Source of the DNA: Persicaria tinctoria | Taxonomy: Eukaryota > Streptophyta > Magnoliopsida > Caryophyllales > Polygonaceae | Reading direction: 5' to 3' | Assembly: GCA_037127255.1 (NCBI GenBank) | Contig: JBANSL010000013.1 | Location: 9,302,188-9,366,187, forward strand | Length of the DNA: 64,000 bases | Shown: in pieces, positions 57,134 to 64,000 of the stretch | Layout: every line of letters begins with the position of its first letter | How positions within the stretch are numbered: position 1 is the stretch's first letter | Program-made: the position numbers and the translations under genes | The notes under the pieces: generated by a model | The model's database searches: none | What the model saw: the letters and a program-made list of their open reading frames with translations, nothing else | Told to the model about the DNA's origin: nothing

Positions 57134-59485
57134 CTAGTCTTCTTGATCGTCGGATCCTCCACCTCCTGAGCCATCTGTGACCGCGCCATCAATGGAGCTC
57201 CCAACGGACTCTGTCTCTATTCCGTCATCATCCTCGGAATCAGTCCCCAAGTTGTTCTTCTGCATCCGCATCTCCGCCTTCTTCCAATCTGCAAGGTAAA
57301 CTTGGGCTTCGAGGTTCTCGGGAAGCAACCTTGATCTCTTCTCCGAAAGAATCTGACCTCCACGACTGAAAAACTGCTCGACGGCTACGGTGGAGCAAGG
57401 TACCCCAAGTATTTGTCGGGCTATTACCTGCAACGTCGGGAATCTTTGTCTTTCGGGACGGCTCCACCACTCAAGGACATCGAAATCTTCCTCTTCATCG
57501 CTGAGAAAATCAAAGTTAGTGAACAAATATTCGTCGAGCTCCGAGTGGGGGCTCGACGAAGATCTCGACCTCTTTGACCCAAAGATATCTCGGGCAAGTG
57601 CCTTAGTTCTAGCGGTGATGCTGGTTCGTGACCCGCTTGAACTGGAAGGCACGGGAGGACGATTAGAGGGCGCTCTATCGCCCGTCGAATATTCAGTATA
57701 TAATTGTTCTAACAATCCTCTAACTCTAGCAACAATAATTGTAACATTGCAATCAAGATCATCCACAATTCCTAAAGTCGGATAACAATTTTCTAAAAAC
57801 AATTGAACTCCGTTTAATTTATATCTAGGGTCGAAACAACACGCTACGAGGAAAATGTCGGGTATAAATTTGTAATATGCGATCCATTTCTGTCGCATCC
57901 CCATAGTTGCTTGGGAAATGGAAGGCGTGTTAACTCCGTCTTGAAGGGCTATTGCTACGTTCATTGCAATAAAACAAAAAATGTTTGATGTAGGCATGTA
58001 AACGTGGGAAAACGTCCGAGTTGCGTCGTAAAAAACTTTGAAAACCTCCACAACGTCCCGGGCCTGAGTCCACACATCGACAAATATGTGTGAGTCCGGG
58101 ATGTGTAGTGTTGCAAAACCGGAAAGAAGTTCTTTGTAAGCGATTGAATCGTAAATCATTGTGTAAGTGGAGTTCCACCGAGTGCAAACATCCTTGGGGA
58201 ACGTTTTTGGGCGGGTTTGGTGGCTACGACAATAAACGCTCCATTGTTGGCGAATCTGTTTGCTTCGCCAAAGTGCCCGCAAAACAAATCGAATTGGTTC
58301 AACAACACCATGTAAATATAATAAACCATCTTGAACACATAAGTTTAAAATGTGAGGGGCGCAACGGATGTGGAAAAACTTGCTGCCTATCGCGGGCTGA
58401 CAGTTTTGGATTAAATCGGGGATAGATACGATGTTGGCAGAAGCGTTGTCAAAACCGATACTAAAAACTCTTTTAGTTAATCTATATTCTTGTAAAACCG
58501 TTAAAAGGACACCTGCTATGTTTCGTGTCATGTGTGCTTCGTCGAAAACTCAAAAAGCTAAAACACGTTTGTGCAATTGAAAACGTTGATCAACCCAATG
58601 GCAAGTAACACCCATGTATGAGTGATGTTGCCAATGGTCGGTCCAAATGTCACTACAAATCGAAACGTGTAAATCATGGTTTTTTTGAAAATATTCGATT
58701 AATTCATTTTTACGGGTGCTATACCGTCTAAGTATTTTCCTCTTAACCGTGTTTCGACTAATACCTTGCCATGCAGGTTGAACATTTTGCGTAATAAATT
58801 CATTGAAACATAAACGTTGTGAAAAACTATAAGCTAAACCCTCGGCAGCTATCATTTCTGCATATTGATCATGAAACCTACGATAATCATAAGACCATAA
58901 ACTAGGGGGTTGAGAGGAAGAAGATGCGTACCCGGTTAGTTGAGTTTGCCCTTTGGCGAGGCCGGGCTTCTCGGGATGCTTCGAACGGATATGGCGACCG
59001 TAGTTCCCATATCCACCTCCCTTCTTGTGCTTGTAGACCGTGGAGCAAAAGTTGCACTTGGCGGTGCAACTCGATTCCTCCCAAGACGGCTCCCTAGGAC
59101 CCTTCGTGAACCAATACTTGAAAGTAGCGGCTTGAACTTCCACCGTAGTAATAGGGTCGCCATCGGCCGGAGTTCCTTGACTCCCTTCGGCGGGGAACCC
59201 GGACTCTTGGGTCGGAATCGTCGGAGTTCCGGCTTGGGGGGTGGGGGTCCCATCGGCCTCGAGCTCGGCCTCCTCCTCCTCCTCGATCTCGTTGACGTGG
59301 TCGGCGAGTAGAGCATCATCTCGACGACGTCGGGATCCGCTCGCCGCCGAGACCGATGCACTTCGATGAAGGCTTGGTGCCGTGGCCGGGTTCGAGCCGC
59401 CTCCTCCGACACTCGGGGTTGATGACGATGGGGCTCCACTAACACTCTTGCGACCCCTAGTAACTCGGTTGATGAAACCCGACAT
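57134..59485 (-). pseudogene. hAT transposase (BED finger, DDE core, hAT dimerisation), one in-frame stop
   Basis: Cut-and-paste transposase acting in the nucleus on the element's own termini. The N-terminal 311 codons (59485-58550) contain a Ser/Pro-rich lead, a BED-type finger CNFCSTVYK...GRHIRSKH, then SICSDIWTDHW with a catalytic Asp. After TGA (58550-58552) the same frame continues as VFDEAHMTRNIAGVLL, FSIGFDNASANI (second Asp), APHILNLCVQDG, CTRWNSTYTM, and the C-terminal dimerisation block VPCSTVAVEQFFSRGGQILS...RSRLLPENLEAQVYL. Without the stop the protein would be about 783 aa, normal for plant hATs. A C-to-T change in CGA would explain the TGA; the sister family usually has a sense codon here. 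Confidence 0.95.
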
Positions 59486-59621
59486 GTTGAACTGAAGAGA
59501 CTTAGGAGATTACGAGAGACAAGATCGAGCGATTAGAGAGCGATTATAGAGCGATTAGAGAGATTAAGATGAGATTAGAGGAGATGAGTGAGGTGTGGGT
59601 TGGAATTGGGAGGGAAAGGGG

Positions 59622-59630
59622 CTATTTATA
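59622..59630 (-). promoter_or_regulatory. TATA box of the hAT transposase gene
   Basis: TATAAATAG on the minus strand, about 140 bp upstream of the transposase ATG. About 33 bp further upstream is the palindrome CCGTTGGGCAACGG (59663-59676). Confidence 0.7.
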
Positions 59631-60116
59631 GAGGCAAACCGAGCCCTTTCCCTCCAATGTAGCCGTTGGGCAACGGTCGACCGTTGGAAATGTAGCCGTT
59701 GCCCTCGATTCAATTTTTTTTTTTTTAAGTTGCACTTGGGTGGTGTTTGGCTACTAGTTAACTAGCTTAACTTTTAATTAAATTTATATGTTAAGTTTCC
59801 AATATATTTTATGTAGATTTTTATTTTTTGAACATTTTAAATGTAATATATAATGTTTAGGTAATTTTTTCTAAGTTGTTAGGTAATTAGTAAAAACATT
59901 ATCTTATAAAACAATATTCTTTGAATCATTCAAACACAAGTTTATTGCAAATCGAAAGACGAATACACGTTTACGAATACACGTTTACAAATCACGACTC
60001 ACATTCACCGATTCACATAACATAACATAATAACATAAAAACGTAAAACATAAACTTACTACATTACTACAATACTCACTACTTATTATTAAGACTTAGG
60101 ACATAGGAATAATAGA

Positions 60117-60347
60117 CTAGTTTTTACCACCACTCGTTCCACTCGAGCCCGAAGCGCCATCGTTCTTTATCTTCTTGGGGTGCTTGTTGGTGATGTGAGA
60201 CTTCAAATTACCATGGCCAAGGTTATTCCGCATCTTGTACCTTTTAGCACAATGACGACAAACGGCTACGAATGATCGATCGGCTTGCACATCCGCCTTA
60301 TCGTAGTGATCTTGAAACAACGCCTCTTTGAGGTTGTCACCGGACAT
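60117..60347 (-). CDS. Small BED-type zinc-finger protein encoded within the hAT element
   Basis: The 76-residue product starts MSGDNLKEALFQDHYDK (an upstream in-frame ATG at 60377 would add 10 residues). A BED-like finger, CRHCAKRYKMRNNLGHGNLK followed by SHITNKH, occupies the middle and a Gly/Ser tail ends it. BED fingers bind DNA and occur at the N-terminus of hAT transposases; here one is encoded as a separate short protein. It has its own TATA box and upstream palindrome. It starts with MSG like the transposase, but the finger sequence differs, so it is not a recent copy of that protein's N-terminus. Possible roles are end-binding accessory factor or repressor; neither is shown. Confidence 0.8.
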   Translation of the reverse strand: MSGDNLKEALFQDHYDKADVQADRSFVAVCRHCAKRYKMRNNLGHGNLKSHITNKHPKKIKNDGASGSSGTSGGKN

Positions 60348-60434
60348 GATTACAACGTACGAGCTTCTGAAAATCAAATTGATAGGTGATTGTGATTGAT
60401 GGATTGGATGGGATTTGTGATAGGAGGAGTCGGG

Positions 60435-60442
60435 TATTTATA
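60435..60442 (-). promoter_or_regulatory. TATA box of the small BED-finger gene
   Basis: TATAAATA on the minus strand about 88 bp upstream of the MSG start. Immediately upstream is the perfect palindrome AGCCGTTACAACGGCT (60457-60472), paralleling the palindrome upstream of the transposase TATA box. Confidence 0.7.
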
Positions 60443-60696
60443 GCCCCGAGTCTACTAGCCGTTACAACGGCTATATTTAAATAAATAAAAAACACCTCCG
60501 ACCTGTGGGCCCCACCACCAACGGATAGTTTTTTAAAATAGGGCGACCCGGCGGGTCACGGATCACGGATCTCCCGACCCTAACCCTAACCCGCTACCCG
60601 TCCCTACCCGCCAACCCGGACCCGGCGGGTCGTTGACCCGTACGACCCGGCGGGTCACGGGTTGACCCGTAACCCGTTGTCACGCCTAAGTTTTAG

Positions 60697-61409
60697 GCTT
60701 CCCTTTCAACATATATCATCTTTAAGTTAATTCAGGCTGGATTTTTCAGTTCAGATTTTAATAGATCTGATGCCATGGTATATATGTACATAAAATAATG
60801 TGTGTGGTATGAATAACTCTGCATTAGGGGATTTCTTGTTCCATAGTGCAGTTGATTGTTGAAGCTAGGTTTACTCTATTGTCCTGATTATTTTTTCTAT
60901 ATGTATTTGTTCCTTAAATTTTCTCATGTTCAAAACATTTGCTGAAAAAATAATTATTGGAACTCAGGTGTAAAAGCAGCTGCTGATGTGGATAGCAGAT
61001 TGGTTAAGAAGAAACTACTCAGATAAGAATATTATTCTTGTAGTCATCAAATGTGAATCTCCACGTGAAGCATTAATGCAAGCTTTCGAGTTTTTGTCAT
61101 TAGGGTAATGCGTTGTCACATATTATATTTTTCTATTGGATTATAGATTGCAAAGAATGTGGTATATTATATCTTTGTATTGGATTATAGATTGTATAGA
61201 TTATGTACATTTTATAATTATGTATATTTATTGTCTATATATTGTTTAGTTTTTGACATTTTATTGTGTAAATTTTGAATAATTAATAAAATTTTATTAT
61301 ATATGTAAATTGTGTATTATTTAAATTTTTTAAAAAAAAATGTTGGACTTTTTAGCCCGGGTACGAAGATTCCGGGCTAAAAAGCATGTTTTTTTTTTAA
61401 TTTTCCATC
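60697..61409. other. CACTA right interior
   Basis: T-rich intron-like sequence with a possible acceptor at 60966 and a gene-like patch 60967-61110 (GTGTAAAAGCAGCTGCTGAT...), perhaps another captured exon. I could not assign it to FEN1 or any other family. 61320-61400 has A and T runs. Confidence 0.4.
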
Positions 61410-61815
61410 CATACTTTAGCTATGGCAACTTGCCGTGGCAAATGTGTGGTGCCTTTCAGCTGGGGTCGCTTCGCCGTCGCTAAATTAGTAGCCACGCCTA
61501 ACTGTCGTTGCTAGTATCAATTTGCCACCGCAGACTTGGCCACCCCTTGTTTGTCGTGGCTACATCCGTGGCTAAATATGTTTTGCCACCGCAGATTGGC
61601 TTTTTGCCACGGTAAAGTGCCGATGCTAAATTCTTTTTTTTTTTTGTAGTGTACTTTTATTGATGTTTTGATGGATTTTTTTTGCTAGGGTGGTGATTTG
61701 TTGACACATCATATTTAACGGATGGTTTTGTATAATTTCAAATTTAACTTATGGTTAAGTGAAAAAATCAATATTTAGTGGATGCATTGTTTTATGTAAT
61801 TTATCCTTATAACAA

Positions 61816-62096
61816 ATAATATTTTCATTCTATAATTTACTCTCCAAAATAGAGATGGATAGGGGGGAGAACGCTAATTTTATCTTTAGTTGTTTTTCTA
61901 AATCTTCGAAGACTATAAAATATCATCTCACATTGGCTGAGTTGAAAAAACCCAAACCAAAATAAAATGAGTGAATCTCCTACCCATATTAATTAGAATG
62001 ATAGATCCCAACTTTAAAACTAAAAACAAAATAAATCCGATACTCCCATTTTTAGGGATAAGAACTTGGATAAACTCATTGAAAGTATGTAACTGA
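61816..62096. other. Short intergenic stretch, nothing recognised
   Basis: AT-rich sequence between the nested DNA transposons and the Copia LTR, with no frame or motif of note. Confidence 0.5.
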
Positions 62097-62449
62097 TGTT
62101 AAAACATGTAATTCAAGTTCTATGTCAAGTAAGTTTAGCTAGTTAGTTATGATGTAATTAGGACTAGCTGATAGTAGGACAGCTAGGAAGTTTATCTAAG
62201 TGTTTGTAAGGCTGCAGTTATGCAGTTAAGTGTGTGATGTAGTGCTCGACTTAGTGGTGGAGCAGTTACCAAGTTGTAGGGGTATGTATTCAGTTTTCAA
62301 TAAATGAATGGAGAAAGACAATTATCAATTGTGTTGGCTCTCAATTCAGGCTCTAAGTGTTCTCGAATTTCTCTATCCCTCTCAATCAAGTTACAGCTTG
62401 TTCTTCTGGTGTGTTGATCTTTGTGATCCATCAGTTTGTTGCTCCAACA
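62097..62449 (+). repeat. 5' LTR of a Ty1/copia retrotransposon
   Basis: It begins TGTTAAAACATG and ends GCTCCAACA, giving TG...CA ends, and is followed three bases later by the primer-binding site. The 353-bp length is usual for Copia LTRs. The partner 3' LTR is beyond the window, so the left border is inferred from the terminal dinucleotide only. Confidence 0.75.
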
Positions 62450-62451
62450 TT

Positions 62452-62463
62452 TGGTATCAGAGC
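62452..62463 (+). other. Primer-binding site (initiator tRNA-Met type)
   Basis: TGGTATCAGAGC directly downstream of the LTR end, identical to the site in the non-coding LTR element at 17469. Confidence 0.95.
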
Positions 62464-62558
62464 CTGCAAAGGTTCTTGGTTGGGTTACTATCGGGGATTG
62501 AGTGTGGTGAGGATTCAAACACAAGGGAAACACAAAGTGTGAAGTCTGTTGTGTAAGT

Positions 62559-64000
62559 ATGCAGAACAATGGGAGCAACAGTCTTGGCAATCCTCAATTG
62601 ACAGTGTTCAAAGGTGTTAATTATCACTTTTGGAGCCTGAAAATGTCCACACTTTTCAAGTCACAAGAGATGTGGAGTCTAGTGGATGAAGGTTTTGAAG
62701 ATGCTCAACCTCCTGAACCTGATCAGCAGCTAAGGGAAAAGAGAAAGAAGGATTCCAAGGCACTTTTCATGATACAGTCTGCCTTGGATGAGGAGATTTT
62801 CCCAAGGATTGCAGCCTCTTCAACGTCACATGAAGCCTGGGAAGTGCTCAAGCTGGAGTACATGGGAGATAGAAAGGTTATCACAGTCAAGTTGCAGTCA
62901 CTTAGAAGGGACTTTGAAACACTAGTGATGTAGGAGAAAGAAACTGTGCAAGTGTATCTATCTCGAGTGTCAGGCATAGTAAATCACATGAGATCCTATG
63001 GTGAGAACATGAGTGCTGAGAAAATTATGAGCAAGGTACTAAGGAGTCTCACTAGGAGGTTTGATCATGTGGTGGCTGCCATTGAGGAATCTAAAGACCT
63101 AGCAGTCTACAGATTTGAGGAGTTAGCAAGCTCTCTGCAAGCACATGAGGATAGGCTTAGCAGAACTAGTGATCAAAAGGATGAGAAGTTGTTGCAAGTT
63201 AAGGAAGAAGCTGCTAAAAACAAGCCTGAAGGCTCAGGAAATAGGGGAGGTTATAGAGGAGGATACAGAGGCAGAGGTGGTCAAAGAGGCAGTTGGAGAG
63301 GAAGAGGGGGGAGATGCCAAGGTAGAGGTCAAGAGAGTGAGTCAGGGAAAGATCAAGGAAGAGAGTCATGGAGAGGACAAAGTAGTGACTCAAGATCTCG
63401 AAGAAGTAACATTAAGTGTTACTATTGTAAGAAATATGGCCACAAAGAAGCTTATTGTTGGGATAAGCAAGAGAAGGAGAACAAATCAGTGAATTATTCA
63501 GAGAAAGTAGAGCATGAAGATAAGTTATTCATGGCTCTAACCTCAACTGCAGACACCTCAAATGCCATGTGGTATCTTGATAGTGGGTGTTCAAACCACA
63601 TGTCAAGCTCGAGAAAGTTGTTCAGGGAGCTTGATGATGCAAAGAAGAGTAAGGTCAGACTTGGAGATGTCAAGATGTTACAAGTGGAAGGCAAAGGTAC
63701 AATAGCAATCAAGTGTGTGCAAGGTGGAGAAAGAACCTTGAGTGATGTTCAGTTTTTACCTGGTTTAGCCCACAACCTGCTAAGTGTGGGTCAACTGCAG
63801 CAGTCTGGATACACTTTGCTATTTGATGATGATGCCTGCATCATTAGAGAGAAGAAGACAGGTCAAGTCATTGTGAATGTCTCAATGACCAAAAACAGAA
63901 TGTTCCCTATGGATTTAGCTTCAAATGTCAGTAGAGTTATAGCTGCAAAAGGGTGTGAGGAGACAAAGCTGTGGCACCAGAGGTATGGACATTTGAACAT
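62559..64000 (+). pseudogene. Ty1/copia Gag-Pol (gag, zinc knuckle, protease, pre-integrase), one stop, cut by window end
   Basis: From MQNNGSNSLGNPQLTVFKG the frame gives a DUF4219/UBN2-type gag (YHFWSLKMSTLF, SSTSHEAWEVLK). It is interrupted by TAG at 62931-62933 in the sequence VM-stop-EKETVQ, then stays open in the same frame to the window edge. A Gly/Arg-rich linker precedes a zinc knuckle CYYCKKYGHKEAYC. The aspartic protease motif is WYLDSGCSNHM, and HNLLSVGQL and LWHQRYGHLN mark the start of the pre-integrase region. Integrase, reverse transcriptase and RNase H lie outside. Only the single stop prevents a continuous gag-pol in view. Confidence 0.93.

Larger units (their letters stand above)
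56542..60688. mobile_element. hAT transposon with two genes, 4.15 kb, nested in the CACTA
   Basis: A perfect 8-bp target duplication AGTTTTAG (56534-56541 and 60689-60696) flanks it. The termini are TAGGCGTGGCCACGG and, reverse-complemented on the right, TAGGCGTGACAACGG. Subterminal regions (56560-56750 and 60540-60675) are rich in GACCCGGCGGGTC-type palindromic words. Both genes are on the minus strand: a small BED-finger ORF (60347-60117) and the transposase (59485-57134). One nonsense codon is the only lesion seen, so the copy is young. Confidence 0.97.
52579..61652. mobile_element. Non-autonomous CACTA (En/Spm) element carrying a FEN1 fragment, 9.07 kb
   Basis: The termini are CACTACAAAAAA on the left and TTTTTTGTAGTG on the right, with a 3-bp duplication TAC (52576-52578 and 61653-61655). 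Subterminal regions (52600-52860 and 61410-61625) are full of GCCGTGGC, TTGCCACGG and TTGCCAC words, typical of CACTA transposase-binding arrays. The paralogous empty site GTCAC-TAC-TTTTATTG is intact at 15376-15391. No TNPD/TNPA-like transposase is readable; instead the element holds spliceable FEN1-like exons and a nested hAT. Confidence 0.96.
52207..61806. mobile_element. Mutator-type foldback element, split by the CACTA element
   Basis: The left end GGGTAAATTATAG and right end, reverse-complemented GGATAAATTACAT, are inverted repeats that continue inward with AAAACCA/ATTTAATCACCC phrases. They resemble the ends of the element at 4062-4763. The 9-bp flanks are TTAAAACAA (52198-52206) and TTATAACAA (61807-61815), 8 of 9 matching. 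Without the CACTA insertion it would be about 520 bp. Copy A carries a related, uninterrupted but left-eroded version at 15020-15500. Confidence 0.75.

Noticed and set aside
57390..59311. Plus-strand ORFs of 111-131 aa opposite the hAT transposase
   Set aside because: They are antisense shadows of the transposase codons.

Overview
This window is nuclear DNA from a flowering plant, most likely a eudicot. It is AT-rich with GT-AG introns, one intact spliced gene and many plant transposable elements (TEs). I could not name the species.

The only complete host gene I can support is an ARGONAUTE of the AGO5/MEL1 clade on the minus strand (36970 down to 29271). It has 22 coding exons whose lengths sum to 2844 nt, giving 947 residues with PAZ, MID and PIWI regions and a D-E-D-H catalytic set. 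Introns 6 and 9 carry three short DNA transposons. A 5'-truncated LINE lies just upstream of its TATA box. Downstream of its stop are three small inverted or rearranged patches copied from exon 19, two of which can form a hairpin.

The rest is layered TEs. From left to right: a Ty3/Gypsy-like LTR abutting a broken LINE (1-2935); a GTGAC-word block and a Mutator-type foldback element (3400-4763); a repeat backbone 'copy A' (4846-15500) carrying a hAT element, a decayed LINE and two LINE-like non-autonomous insertions; an LTR retrotransposon with no coding capacity (17071-22553); small hAT elements; the AGO gene; a truncated LINE (38160-39051); and a nearly full-length LINE with a perfect 17-bp target-site duplication (TSD) (40534-47772). 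Then 'copy B' of the same backbone (48440-61806) carries a different set of insertions, including a three-level nest: a Mutator-type foldback element holds a CACTA element (52579-61652), which holds a captured piece of the FEN1 flap-endonuclease gene and a hAT element (56542-60688). A Ty1/copia element runs off the right edge (62097-64000).

Copies A and B are interrupted at different places, so each shows the empty site of insertions in the other. This confirms the borders of the CACTA, the 6278 hAT, a Stowaway element and a 0.9-kb insertion from sequence alone. The most unusual items are the two-gene hAT, whose second gene encodes only a BED-type zinc finger and has its own TATA box; the LINE with a 241-codon open frame linking ORF1 and ORF2 through overlapping start/stop codons; and the AGO-derived inverted repeat.
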